This document shows, one piece after another, positions 25,679-35,552 of a stretch of DNA of 64,000 nt (position 1 is its first letter; each line of letters opens with the position of its first letter). Both the position numbers and the translations under genes were made by a program. Location: assembly GCA_013289855.1 (NCBI GenBank), contig JABCZD010000015.1, positions 43,345 through 107,344 on the forward strand, in the 5' to 3' direction. Under the pieces are notes generated by a model. It did no database searches. It was not told the DNA's origin and was given only the letters and a program-made list of their open reading frames with translations. The stretch is from Acidobacteriota bacterium. GTDB taxonomy: Bacteria; Acidobacteriota; Terriglobia; Acidiferrales; UBA7541.

Positions 25679-26066
25679 ACGAACTCGCCAACAAAGTAAC
25701 AGCATGCGGCGCTCTCGTCAATCAGTCCAATTAATACTTTTGTACAATTAAATAAGGAATTGTTATTGGGGTGTCCTGCATCCCTGCCGATGCCGGGAAC
25801 TTTACCGGCATTTTTAAGGAATCACTAAAGCGAGTCGCGGGTAGCTAGCTGCGGAATATCGCGGCGCGCTGCTTCGCGGGCAACTTTGCTGGTTAACCTT
25901 ATTAGGCGACTCCCGCTGGGTAACCCGCTGCGCCAATCCAGCGTCCTTATATAGGTAGCTGTAACGCGGCCTGTTGAGCCTTTGACGCAACGCCCTCCGG
26001 CGGATGCGTGACAATGGATTTAGCGTTTCGGTCTTTCTTGGGTTTGGGATTGCGACGGTGAACTGC
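25679..26066. other. 388-base divergent intergenic region between ilv and the DUF5666 gene
   Basis: It should contain the ilv promoter (minus strand, AT-rich 25730-25770; I could not fix boxes) and that of the plus-strand genes. A terminator-like hairpin is listed separately. No other gene seen. Confidence 0.5.
25790..25815 (+). terminator. Terminator-like hairpin (ATGCCGG stem, TTTT tail)
   Basis: ATGCCGG-GAACTTTA-CCGGCAT-TTTT. On the plus strand no gene ends here, so it may stop an unseen short transcript or guard the ilv region. The T-run is short. Confidence 0.45.
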
Positions 26067-26966
26067 ATGAAAAATATCTTCGCACGGCGAATCGGCGTTT
26101 TGCTCGCGTCGCCCTTTTTGCTTGCTCTATTCTTTTCATTTTTCGTTGTGGCTTGGGCGCAAACTCCAGCGCAAGCGCCATCATCAACTCCAGCGCAAAC
26201 ACCTGACGCCACACCCGCCAATCCGCCTTCGGCCGCAAATCCGACGCCTGGTGGCCGGCAGCGTCGCCAGAATCAGGATGAGAACGGCCCGCGCCCAGTA
26301 TTTGGCAGGATCGTGGCCATCCAGGACGGCGTCATGAAAATTTCCCGGCCCGACGGCTCTGAGGCGACCGTGAAGATTACGTCCACGACCGAGTTTCGCA
26401 AAGATCGCGAGCCTGCCAAGTTGAAGGATTTTAAAGTTGGCGACGGCGTGGTGGTGCGCGGGGAAGAAAATCCCGACTACTCCTTCACCGCGCAAATGAT
26501 CGTCGGGCGCAATGGCAACGGCCCGAATGGCCCCAATCGGCAGAATCCCGTGGGCACACTGGGCAAGGATTTTGTGATCGGTGAAGTGAAAGCACTGGAT
26601 CCGCCAAGCATCACCGTGATGCGCACTGATAACGTCAAACAAACATTCGAGCTGAATGAAGACACCTCGCTGCGTAAAGGTCGCGAGAGCGTGACCATGG
26701 CAGACGTGCAAGTCGGCGACCACATCTTTGCGCGTGGTGCGCTGCAAGACAATCAATTCGTTCCCAAGACCGTGACAGTCATCGCGCCCGATCAATGGAA
26801 ACGCATGCAAGAATTGGGAGTCACGTCGCCGGCAGCGGGACGCGCTACGCAGCAGGGTAACGCCCAGGGCGGAACGGCAGGCAGCGCGACAAAGGCTACG
26901 CCGGGCGCCGCACCGGGTGCCGCATCTGGCGCCGCGCCGAGCAAACCTACGGAGCCGCCGAATTGA
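26067..26966 (+). CDS. Exported DUF5666-like protein, function unknown
   Basis: About 299 residues. A signal peptide (MKNIFARRIGVLLASPFLLA..., cut near VVAWAQ) is followed by a Pro/Thr/Ala-rich linker. The core has two small beta-barrel-like blocks in the DUF5666 style: FGRIVAIQDGVMKISRPDGS ... FKVGDGVVVRGE and IGEVKALDPPSITVMRTDN ... VQVGDHIFARG. The tail is low-complexity Gly/Ala/Thr. Its last bases overlap the next start as TTGA, making a tight operon with the TonB-type receptor and the VWFA protein; the three are likely made together and exported. Role unknown. Confidence 0.75.
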   Translation: MKNIFARRIGVLLASPFLLALFFSFFVVAWAQTPAQAPSSTPAQTPDATPANPPSAANPTPGGRQRRQNQDENGPRPVFGRIVAIQDGVMKISRPDGSEATVKITSTTEFRKDREPAKLKDFKVGDGVVVRGEENPDYSFTAQMIVGRNGNGPNGPNRQNPVGTLGKDFVIGEVKALDPPSITVMRTDNVKQTFELNEDTSLRKGRESVTMADVQVGDHIFARGALQDNQFVPKTVTVIAPDQWKRMQELGVTSPAAGRATQQGNAQGGTAGSATKATPGAAPGAASGAAPSKPTEPPN

Positions 26967-29900
26967 AGCTTGTAGCCGCCGCGGGAATTCTGGTGCTGAC
27001 GGCGGCGTGCGTTTGCCAAGCGGGACACGCACAGGAGCCGCCGGCTATGCCGCCGAATGCTCCGACAGCGCCATCACCGAATCCCCCACCAAGTTCGGCG
27101 CCAAGTTCCGAGCAAAATCCCGGAACTAGCGAAACGCCGGTGCCGGCGCAAACTGCTTCGCCGACTTCGCCAGCAAGTTCGCAAACAACTCCGCAAGCGG
27201 CTCCTCAAGCAAGTGCGCCGGCCGTGGCGTATCAAATTTCCGGCAGCGTCCGTTCGGCAAAGACTCCGTTGCCCGGCGTTACCGTCACCGCAACCAATAC
27301 ACTCACCGGCAAGAAATTTTCGACCGTGACCGCGCCAGATGGAACATTCTCTTTGGCGGGAATTCCGCGCGGCCGTTACGTGGTGCGCGTGGAGTTCATG
27401 GGCTTCGCCTCGGCCACGCAGGAAGTGGTGCTCAACCCTACGAATACTTCTGGGAAAGTTGATGCGGAGTTGCTGCTCGCCTCTCGCCAGCAGCAACAAT
27501 CTAACACCGCCAACGCCGCATTAACCGCAGCCGGCCGCGGCTTCCAAAGCATGGCCATGGACAGCGCGCTTTCGGCGCTTTCCGGCGGCGCGCTTCCCAC
27601 CGGCACCGGTGGCGGCCAAGCGACAAGCTCTGGCGATATCGCCTCGCTGCCGCTAAATGGCGCGGGAGCGGACGCCCCAACGGAATCAGTGAGCATCAGC
27701 GGCGCGCAAGGTCGCACGCAGGATTTTGGTTCCGGCAACGAGGATGAATTGCAGCAGCGCATTCAGGAATTTCGCGAGCGCGCGCAACGCGATGGTTTGC
27801 TGGGCGGAGGTGGTCTCGGGGGCGGTCCCGGCGGAGGGCCTGGCGGCGGAGGAATTTTTTCGCTCGGGCGCTTGCCTCAAGGTTTTAACGTAAATCAGCC
27901 CCATGGCTTCCTGTATTTTAACGATGACAATTCTGTTCTGGACGCCGCTCCTTACGGCCTCCTGGGTCACACCAGCACAAAGGCCAGTTACAACCAAGCC
28001 AAATTCGGCGCCAATGTCGGCGGCCCGTTAAACATTCCGCATATTTTTAATGGTGGAAACAAAACATTTTTCTTTTTGGGCTGGAACGGGTCACGCGGAG
28101 ATACGCCGTACGATTCTTTTTCCAACGTGCCGACCATGGCCGAACGCGGCGGCGATTTCAGCGCGTTGCTGGGCGCGCCGGTGTTGGGGCCGACTGGCGC
28201 GCAAGTGATCAATCAATGCACCGGGCAACCCGTGCTGTCCGGACAGATTTTCGACCCCACCACCATCAGGGTCGTTAACGGACAAACCTGCAGCAATCCG
28301 TTCCCGGGCAATCAGATCACTACACCGTTGAGCTCCCAGGCCACTTCGTTGTTGAATTTCATTCCGTTGCCCAATGGGCCGGGAACGTCGCAAAACTTTA
28401 ATTTCGTTTCCGCGGAGAATTCCAGTTCGGATACCGTGATCGTCCGCCTGATTCACAATTTCTCCGGAAGCGGCAACCCGGGCTCCGGTGGTCGTGGTGG
28501 AGGCGGAGGAGGCGGCAGGCAGCGCGGGCCGCAGAACAATTTGAATTTTGGATTGAACTACGCGCGCACTAACGTCACCTTGGTGAATGCCTTTCCGTCG
28601 CTCGGCGGCGGCACTAGCACGCAGGGCCTGAATGCCACGGCCGGCTGGACCTACGGCAACGGGCGGCTCGCGAATGTTTTTCGCGTGACGTATAACCACA
28701 ACCATATCGACACCACCAATCTGTTTTCCAATGTCCTCGACGTGGCTGGGGAAGCGGGAATCGGCGGCATCTCGAACGCGCCTTTTGATTGGGGACTGCC
28801 GGGGATAAGCTTTAGTTCGTTGACGGGGCTGAGCGATCCGACCACGCGCCGCGAACTCGATCAGACCTACACGTTCTCTGACACCGTTACGTACCATCGC
28901 GGCAAGCACAATTTGCGATTTGGCGGGGACTACCGCCGCATCCTGCAGAGTTTTCGCTCCGCCAAGAACGCCGAAGGCAGCTTTGTCTTTACTGGTTATG
29001 CCACCGCGCTGGGCGGAAATCAGCAAGCCAACCCCGGCACGGGTTCGGACTTCGCCGACTTTCTCCTGGGATTGCCGCAGCAGAGCACCATCCAGTCGGT
29101 GAGCGTCGGTACTGACGCCTTTAATTTTCGCGCTAACGCTTACGATGGTTTTGTGCAGGACGATTGGCGCGTGCGCGCGAACTTAACCATCAACGCCGGT
29201 CTCCGCTACGAGTACAATGGGCCCTTTACCGAGGCCAACAACCGCATCTCGGACCTGGATGTCGCGCCGAATTTTTCCGCAGCCACTTTGGTCTTGCCGG
29301 GCGGCACCGGCGAATTCTTCGGGGTCTATCCGCAATCACTTGTGCGCCCGGATCGCGACGACTTCGCCCCGCGCGTCGGCATCGCTTGGAAGCCGCCGGC
29401 ATCCATATCTCCCAAGACCGTGGTGCGCGCGGGCTACGGCATCAACTACAATCTGGCGCAGTATTCCACCATCATTCAGAATTTTGCCTTTCAGCCACCG
29501 TTCGCACAGACTGCAACGAATATCAGCGGCGCCCCCGGCGACCTGACCCTGGCCAATGGTTTTCCGCCGATAAACCCGAACACCCTCACCAACAATTTTG
29601 CCGTTGACCCCAACTACCGCATCGGTTACGTGCAGGTGTGGAACCTGAACATCCAGCGCGAACTGGCGGGCGGCGTGGTCATTAATATTGGCTATAACGG
29701 CGCTAAAGGCACCAATCTGGACATCGATCGCGCGTTGACGATTACCGGTTTGCAGCCTTTTATCTATGAAACTTCGCAGGGCAATTCCATTTTGCACGCC
29801 GGAACATTCTCCGTTCGCAAGCGCCTGGCGAAGGGCATCGGTTTTGGCGTCACCTACGTTTTCTCCAAGTCCATCGACGATGCTGGCTCTATCGGCGGAG

Positions 29901-30556
29901 GCGGGGTGGTGGTGGCGCAAAATCCTTTCGACATTTCCGCGGATCGTGGACTTTCCAGCTTCGACCAGCCCAACAAGATCACCGGCAACTGGATCTATCA
30001 GTTGCCGCTGGGAGAAAATCACCGCTTCGCCTCCAGCGGCGCCGCGGCGCACATTTTCGGAAATTGGCAGTGGAGCGGCGACGTAACAATCGCTTCGGGC
30101 ATGCCCTTCACCGTGCACGTGCTCGGCAATACCCTGGATGTCGATCGCGGCGTCAGCGGCTCGCTGCGCGCCAACATCGTTCCCGGGCAATCCATCTCGA
30201 TTCCCAATCAAAGCGCGTCAGAATGGTTTAACGTGAATGCCTTTTGCATTCCGCAGACCACCGGCGGCGGCTCGGGCACCATCCCAACTTGTGTGAATCC
30301 CGCCGATTCTCCCTATGGCGACGTTGGGCGCAACACCATTCAAGGGCCCGGGGAATTCGTCATGGACATGTCCATCAGCAAGACTTTTCCCATCAAGGAA
30401 TTTCGCGCGCTGGAATTGCGGCTCACCGCGAGCAATGTTTTCAACTCCATAAACTATACTTCGCTGGGAACCGTGGTGAATTCTCCCAGCTTCGGCGAGG
30501 TCACCAGCGCGGGCACGACCCGGCGCGTCACCATGTACGCGCGGTTTCGTTTTTGA
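26963..30556 (+). CDS. Large TonB-dependent receptor-type outer-membrane protein (acidobacterial)
   Basis: A 1197-residue protein. Order: signal peptide, a Pro/Ser/Thr-rich linker to about residue 90, a carboxypeptidase-regulatory-like domain (about 92-170: VAYQISGSVRSAKTPLPGVT), a plug-like part, then a beta-barrel rich in aromatic strands ending YARFRF. Gly-rich stretches at about 279-298 and 508-519. Members usually carry sugars or peptides across the outer membrane; the ligand cannot be read. It starts at TTG overlapping the upstream stop, and its TGA shares one base with the ATG of the VWFA gene. Confidence 0.88.
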   Translation: MKLVAAAGILVLTAACVCQAGHAQEPPAMPPNAPTAPSPNPPPSSAPSSEQNPGTSETPVPAQTASPTSPASSQTTPQAAPQASAPAVAYQISGSVRSAKTPLPGVTVTATNTLTGKKFSTVTAPDGTFSLAGIPRGRYVVRVEFMGFASATQEVVLNPTNTSGKVDAELLLASRQQQQSNTANAALTAAGRGFQSMAMDSALSALSGGALPTGTGGGQATSSGDIASLPLNGAGADAPTESVSISGAQGRTQDFGSGNEDELQQRIQEFRERAQRDGLLGGGGLGGGPGGGPGGGGIFSLGRLPQGFNVNQPHGFLYFNDDNSVLDAAPYGLLGHTSTKASYNQAKFGANVGGPLNIPHIFNGGNKTFFFLGWNGSRGDTPYDSFSNVPTMAERGGDFSALLGAPVLGPTGAQVINQCTGQPVLSGQIFDPTTIRVVNGQTCSNPFPGNQITTPLSSQATSLLNFIPLPNGPGTSQNFNFVSAENSSSDTVIVRLIHNFSGSGNPGSGGRGGGGGGGRQRGPQNNLNFGLNYARTNVTLVNAFPSLGGGTSTQGLNATAGWTYGNGRLANVFRVTYNHNHIDTTNLFSNVLDVAGEAGIGGISNAPFDWGLPGISFSSLTGLSDPTTRRELDQTYTFSDTVTYHRGKHNLRFGGDYRRILQSFRSAKNAEGSFVFTGYATALGGNQQANPGTGSDFADFLLGLPQQSTIQSVSVGTDAFNFRANAYDGFVQDDWRVRANLTINAGLRYEYNGPFTEANNRISDLDVAPNFSAATLVLPGGTGEFFGVYPQSLVRPDRDDFAPRVGIAWKPPASISPKTVVRAGYGINYNLAQYSTIIQNFAFQPPFAQTATNISGAPGDLTLANGFPPINPNTLTNNFAVDPNYRIGYVQVWNLNIQRELAGGVVINIGYNGAKGTNLDIDRALTITGLQPFIYETSQGNSILHAGTFSVRKRLAKGIGFGVTYVFSKSIDDAGSIGGGGVVVAQNPFDISADRGLSSFDQPNKITGNWIYQLPLGENHRFASSGAAAHIFGNWQWSGDVTIASGMPFTVHVLGNTLDVDRGVSGSLRANIVPGQSISIPNQSASEWFNVNAFCIPQTTGGGSGTIPTCVNPADSPYGDVGRNTIQGPGEFVMDMSISKTFPIKEFRALELRLTASNVFNSINYTSLGTVVNSPSFGEVTSAGTTRRVTMYARFRF

Positions 30557-32832
30557 TGAAGGCGCTTATGCTCAACCGTTACTACAAAATGTTTTTCTCG
30601 AAAGCGCTCGCCGCCACTGCCACGAAGATTGTGGCGATTGCCACGGCGGTTGTTTTGTTAGCGCAAGTCGCGATTCCGCTGTCGGCGCAATCTACCGCCG
30701 TGCCCGCCCCGCCCGCCGCACCTGCCGCGCCGTCGCAACAAAGCAGTTCGGCCATCCGCGTGAACACCGACCTGGTACTGGTCAATGTCGTGGTGCGCGA
30801 TAAAAAAGGTAACCTAATCCGCGATTTGAAGAAGCAAGACTTTACCGTTCTGGAGGACAACAAACCGCAGAGCATTTCGACTTTTGATTTTGAAAATGTC
30901 GATGAATTGCAAACCGCTGGCGCCGCCGGCTCCGCCGTTACCGGCACTGCCGGGGAAGGCGCGTTGCTGCGCTCCACGGGTCAGCCGGGCCTGCAGGCCC
31001 GCGACCGCCGCCTAATGCTCTTGTTTTTCGATTTCAGCGACATGCAGCCGGAAGAAATCGATCGCGCCGCCGACGCCGCCATAAAATTCGTCCAGACCAA
31101 GATGCAACCCGCCGACCTCGTCGCCGTGGTTTCGCTCTCCACCAACCTGCGCCTTGATCTAGATTTCACCGATGATCGCGCCAAACTTTTGGCCGTGCTC
31201 AATGGCTATGCTTCGGGACAGGGGCAGGGTTTCGACAACGGCGCCACCGGCACGGCTGAAGGCAGCGCGGAAACCAGCGGTTCGTTCACTCCCGACGACA
31301 CCGACTACAACACCTTCAGCGCGGACCGCAAACTTGTCGCCCTGCAATCGCTGATGATGTCGCTGGGAAAAATCTCGCAGAAAAAGTCCATCGTCTATTT
31401 CAGTAATGGCATCACGCAGTCCGGCATAGACAATCAATCCGCGCTGCGGGCCACCACCGCCGCCGCGGTGAAAGCTAACGTTTCCATTTATCCCATGGAT
31501 ATTCGCGGCTTGCAGGCGTTGCCTCCCGGTGGCGAGGCACAGAACGCCAGCCTGCACGGCGTCTCGGCCTATTCCGGCGCGTCCATTATCAACGATCTCA
31601 GCTCCAACGCCGCCTCGCAGGATACCCTCGCCACGCTGGCCTCCGATACCGGTGGCAAGGCTTTCTTTGATTCCAACGATTTCACCGGCGTTTTCTCGCA
31701 AGTGCAAAAAGATACCTCGGCGTACTACGTCTTAGGTTTCATCAGCACGAATCTCGCCCGTGACGGCAAATTCCGTCGCTTGCGCGTGCAAGTCAATCGC
31801 CCCGATCTGAAAACGGAGGTGAAGCTCGAATACCGCTCGGGCTATTACGCGGGCCGGGATTTCGTGCACTCCAATCGCGCCGATCGTGAGCAACAGCTCG
31901 ACGACGAATTAGCCGCCGAGCTGCCGCAAACCGACGTCGCGCTTTTCGCCGGCGCCGCCTACTTCCGCCAGGATGATTCCCACTACCAGCTGCTCGTTTC
32001 GCTCGTGGTGCCGGGCTCGCAGATTCCGTTCACGCAGCAAAAGGACCGCGACAACGCCACCATCGATATCATTGGCGAGGTCCGCGTCGAAGGAAAAGTT
32101 CGCGTTGGCCATCTGCGCGACACCGTCAAGCTCGCCGTCGACACCACTCAGCAGGTGCGCAGCAAAAATGTCCAGTACAACACCACGTTCTTGCTCGCGC
32201 CCGGGGACTATCACTTGAAATTTGTGGTGCGTGAAAATCAGAATGGCCGCATGGGCACCTTTGAAACCGATGTGCGCGTTCCAGATCTGCGCAAAGTGCC
32301 ACTGAAGATGAGTTCGGTGGTCCTCGCCAGCCAGCGCGCTCCCGTGACCGCGAAGAAAAACACTTCAAAACTTCTGGTGCAGGATCAGTTTGAACTCGTG
32401 CCCAACATCACCCACGTTTTTGCGCGCGACCAGCATTTGTATTTGCAATACGAGGTGTACGACGCCGCGCACAGTAAAGGTGCGCCAGCAGCCGCGCCTG
32501 CCGTGCCCGATGCGGCAGGGAACAACCCTCCAACGCCGGCAAAACCGACGCACGGCGGCGTTCGCGTCTTGTCCAGCATTGAGTTTTTGCAGAATGGAGC
32601 AAAGGTTTACGAATCAAAACCGCTGGTGGCCAGCGAAATCACCGCGCCAGACCGCAAAGCCGTGATCTTTCAAATCGACATTCCACTGCAATCCTTGCCT
32701 CCGGGCTTTTACACCTGTCAGATCAACGTGATCGATGACGTCGCCGGCAGCTTCTCGTTCCCGCGTTGGCCCATCCTGATCAAGGCCTCTCCGAACGCTC
32801 CCACTCAGCCGCCTGCCGTCAGCGGAAAATAG
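30556..32832 (+). CDS. VWFA-related acidobacterial-domain protein (exported)
   Basis: About 758 residues. After an export signal (TAVVLLAQVAIPLSAQ) comes the TIGR03436-like part, beginning IRVNTDLVLVNVVVRDKKGN and LIRDLKKQDFTVLEDNKPQ. A von Willebrand A-type fold follows with the metal-site stretch LLFFDFSDMQPEEIDRA. The C-terminal half (about 430-750) has several beta-rich regions. Proteins like this are very common in acidobacteria, but no function is known; adhesion or protein interaction is likely from the VWA fold. The one-base overlap with the receptor gene suggests they work together. Confidence 0.85.
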   Translation: MKALMLNRYYKMFFSKALAATATKIVAIATAVVLLAQVAIPLSAQSTAVPAPPAAPAAPSQQSSSAIRVNTDLVLVNVVVRDKKGNLIRDLKKQDFTVLEDNKPQSISTFDFENVDELQTAGAAGSAVTGTAGEGALLRSTGQPGLQARDRRLMLLFFDFSDMQPEEIDRAADAAIKFVQTKMQPADLVAVVSLSTNLRLDLDFTDDRAKLLAVLNGYASGQGQGFDNGATGTAEGSAETSGSFTPDDTDYNTFSADRKLVALQSLMMSLGKISQKKSIVYFSNGITQSGIDNQSALRATTAAAVKANVSIYPMDIRGLQALPPGGEAQNASLHGVSAYSGASIINDLSSNAASQDTLATLASDTGGKAFFDSNDFTGVFSQVQKDTSAYYVLGFISTNLARDGKFRRLRVQVNRPDLKTEVKLEYRSGYYAGRDFVHSNRADREQQLDDELAAELPQTDVALFAGAAYFRQDDSHYQLLVSLVVPGSQIPFTQQKDRDNATIDIIGEVRVEGKVRVGHLRDTVKLAVDTTQQVRSKNVQYNTTFLLAPGDYHLKFVVRENQNGRMGTFETDVRVPDLRKVPLKMSSVVLASQRAPVTAKKNTSKLLVQDQFELVPNITHVFARDQHLYLQYEVYDAAHSKGAPAAAPAVPDAAGNNPPTPAKPTHGGVRVLSSIEFLQNGAKVYESKPLVASEITAPDRKAVIFQIDIPLQSLPPGFYTCQINVIDDVAGSFSFPRWPILIKASPNAPTQPPAVSGK

Positions 32833-32833
32833 A

Positions 32834-33961
32834 TCAATCTTCCGTTTCATGCGTAACGATGTGCACGTCCACCGCGGGTGACTCCCGCAAGAAGCGATGC
32901 ACCACCGACAAGTACAAATACTTCCGCCAGTCATGCAGAGGCGCGCGACCAAAAATCACTTGCGTAATGTGCTTGCTGCATACGAAGTCGGCAATTGCGT
33001 CCGCCACGCTTCGCCCCTTCAGCTTGATCACTTGCGCACCCAGGCTCTCCGCAAACCGGAAATTCGCCATCAGCGCATTCTGATTCAGTTCCCGCGCGCC
33101 AAGCTCGCGCTCTACGTGCACCACGTAGAGTTCCGCATCCATGCGCCGCGCCATGCGCGCCGAACGCGCCACCAAGTATTGCCCCGAAGGATTCGCGGAG
33201 ATGCACACCGCCATGCGCTCGCGCACCGCCCACGTCTTGCGAATCTCCTTATCTTCCATGTACGTTTCCAGGCTGCGGTCCACCTGTTCCGCCACCTGGC
33301 GCAACGCCAATTCCCGCAGGGCAATCAAATTTCCGCGCCGGAAAAAATTGGTCAGCGAGCGTTCCACTTTTTCGTGACTGTAAACGTCGCCGCGTTTCAT
33401 GCGCGCGTGCAGCGCTTCGGGCGTCAGGTCCACCATCACCGTTTCCGCAGCCGTAAGCGGCACCCAGTCCGGCACCGTCTCGCGCACCGAGATCCCGGTA
33501 ATCGAGCGCACGATCGGCGCGATGCTCTCGATGTGTTGAATGTTCAGCGTGGACACCACATCGATATTCGCCGTCAGCAATTCCTGCACGTCCTCATAGC
33601 GCTTGCGGTGCCTGCTGCCCGGAATATTCGTGTGCGCCAGTTCATCCACCAGCACCACCTGCGGACGCCGCTCCAATATCGCGTCCACATTCATCTCTTC
33701 AAACATCGTGCCCTTGTACTCCATTTGCAGACGCGGCACGCTTTCGATCTGCGTGATCAGTTCCTCGATGCCTTTGCGCCCGTGCGTTTCCACCACGCCG
33801 ATAACCACATCCTCGCCGCGGCTTTTGCGCCGAATCGCTTCGCTCAGCATGCTGTAGGTTTTGCCCACACCCGGAGCGTAGCCAAGGAACAACTTAAATA
33901 TCCCGCGCGTCTTTTGTACCGGCGACGCTACCGCCAGCCAATCTTCAGGTTTCTTCGCCAA
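32834..33961 (-). CDS. KdpD N-terminal half as a separate protein (KdpD-N plus USP domains)
   Basis: A 375-residue cytoplasmic protein. Residues 20-230 are the KdpD N-terminal domain with Walker A GYAPGVGKT (27-35) and Walker B VVLVDELAHTN (about 102-112). A universal-stress-protein-like domain follows at about 245-372 (AVCISANPSGQYLVARSARM ... ADAIADFVCSKHITQVIFGR). In standard KdpD these are fused to the membrane kinase. Here the rest is encoded by the divergent gene at 34076-35545. The TTG start has GAGAG upstream. The two start 115 bases apart, so shared regulation is likely. Confidence 0.92.
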   Translation of the reverse strand: MAKKPEDWLAVASPVQKTRGIFKLFLGYAPGVGKTYSMLSEAIRRKSRGEDVVIGVVETHGRKGIEELITQIESVPRLQMEYKGTMFEEMNVDAILERRPQVVLVDELAHTNIPGSRHRKRYEDVQELLTANIDVVSTLNIQHIESIAPIVRSITGISVRETVPDWVPLTAAETVMVDLTPEALHARMKRGDVYSHEKVERSLTNFFRRGNLIALRELALRQVAEQVDRSLETYMEDKEIRKTWAVRERMAVCISANPSGQYLVARSARMARRMDAELYVVHVERELGARELNQNALMANFRFAESLGAQVIKLKGRSVADAIADFVCSKHITQVIFGRAPLHDWRKYLYLSVVHRFLRESPAVDVHIVTHETED

Positions 33962-34075
33962 CGTTTACTCTCTCTTTTTTCCGCGAAATCCCGTGCCTTA
34001 TTGCGTGCAATGCCCCTGGCCTTACCCTTGGCCTGACAATGTTTCGATTACCTCCGCCTGCGTTACAATAAGCGT

Positions 34076-35545
34076 ATGCAGAGGTTCCTTGCCGGACGAA
34101 TCTTCGGATTGGCCACGTCGGCCGTCATCCTGGCGGGCATCACTCTGGTCTACACCCATGTGGCGGACATAAATCAGACTACCGTCGCGCTCTCCCTACT
34201 TTTGGCAATTCTAGCAGTTTCCGCGGTGTGGGGAATGGCCGTCTCGGTGGTCATGTCCCTGGGTGCGGTGCTTATCTTCAACTATTATTTTCTTCCGCCC
34301 GTCCACACCTTTACCATTTCCGACCCGCAAAACTGGGTGGCCCTGGGCGCATTTCTTTTCGTCTCTACCTTGGGCAGCCAGCTCAGCGCGCGCATACGCA
34401 CGGAGGCCGACGAGGCCATTAGCCGGCGCCGCGAAATCGAACGCCTATATAAATTCAGCCAGAAATTGCTCGGCGAAGGCAACGTCTTGCAGTTGATGAA
34501 CGCCATTCCCGATTACATCGTGGAAAGTTTCGAAGCTGGCGCCGCCGAACTTTTCTTGCCTCTAAAGGACAAATTTTATCGCTCCGGTTTCGGCGCTTCG
34601 CACCTGGATGAAGAAAGCATGAAGACCGCTTTCATTCGCGATGAACCGTCCGTGCAGCCGCAGCAGTCGCTCTATTTTATTCCGGTTCGTCTCGGCGTGC
34701 GTCCCATCGCCAGCCTGGGAATTTCTGGCGCGCATCTTTCGCGGCAAACTCTCGACGCCGTCAGCAGCCTCGTGGCCATCGCCATCGAACGCGCACGCGC
34801 CGTCGAGCAACTCGGCCAAACCGAGGCCGAGCGTCAGGGCGAGCGCCTCAAATCCGCGCTGCTCGATTCCATCACCCACGATTTTCGTACTCCGCTCACG
34901 TCGATGAAAGCCGCGGTCACCAGCCTGCTTTCCAACGCCGACCCACGCAGCATCGATCCGCATCAGAGCAGGGAATTGCTCACCATCATCAACGAAGAAT
35001 GCGACCGCCTGAATCATCTTGTGGAACAAGCCGCGGAAATGGCGCGTCTCGAAGCCGGGGAAGTCGAGCTCCATCTGGAGCCGCATCCCATCTCCGAAAT
35101 CGTAGACTCCGCGCTCGCCGAACTTAAGACGTCTTTGACGGGCCGTCCGGTGGAAGTTCGCCTCAGCCCCGAGCTCGCTCCGGTGGTCGCGGACTTCGAC
35201 CGCGCGCGCGACGTGCTGATGAAGCTGGTCGATAACGCCAATCTGTATTCGCCCAAGGGCCAGCCCATCACCATCTCCGCCGAGCAAACCGGCGACAGCG
35301 TCACCACCAGCGTTGCCGACCGCGGCCCCGGCATCGACGATTTCGAGCAGGGTATGATCTTCGACAAATTTTATCGCGGCAAAGATCAGCGCTATCTCGT
35401 GCGCGGCACCGGCATGGGTTTGCCGATCGCGAAAGCCATCATCTCCGCGCACCGCGGCAACATCGCGGTCACCAGCCAGTTGGGCAGCGGCTCGGTGTTT
35501 TCCTTCAGCCTGCCCGCGGCGCGCGCGGCAGAGGCGGCGCGGTGA
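34076..35545 (+). CDS. kdpD: KdpD C-terminal half: membrane sensor histidine kinase
   Basis: A 489-residue kinase. Three to four helices of the DUF4118 type come first (about 8-100), then a GAF-like domain (about 125-245), HisKA with SITHDFRTPLTSMKA (H268) and the ATPase with N box LVDNANLYSPKG, G1 DRGPGID and G2 GTGMGLPIAKA. It senses K+ limitation or turgor and phosphorylates KdpE. The N-terminal KdpD and USP domains are absent and sit in the divergent neighbouring gene. kdpE follows after 7 bases. Confidence 0.93.
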   Translation: MQRFLAGRIFGLATSAVILAGITLVYTHVADINQTTVALSLLLAILAVSAVWGMAVSVVMSLGAVLIFNYYFLPPVHTFTISDPQNWVALGAFLFVSTLGSQLSARIRTEADEAISRRREIERLYKFSQKLLGEGNVLQLMNAIPDYIVESFEAGAAELFLPLKDKFYRSGFGASHLDEESMKTAFIRDEPSVQPQQSLYFIPVRLGVRPIASLGISGAHLSRQTLDAVSSLVAIAIERARAVEQLGQTEAERQGERLKSALLDSITHDFRTPLTSMKAAVTSLLSNADPRSIDPHQSRELLTIINEECDRLNHLVEQAAEMARLEAGEVELHLEPHPISEIVDSALAELKTSLTGRPVEVRLSPELAPVVADFDRARDVLMKLVDNANLYSPKGQPITISAEQTGDSVTTSVADRGPGIDDFEQGMIFDKFYRGKDQRYLVRGTGMGLPIAKAIISAHRGNIAVTSQLGSGSVFSFSLPAARAAEAAR

Positions 35546-35552
35546 GTACGCT

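Noticed and set aside
26184..27032. 282-codon minus frame opposite the DUF5666 gene
   Set aside because: Arg/His-rich antisense shadow of the DUF5666-like gene and the receptor start.
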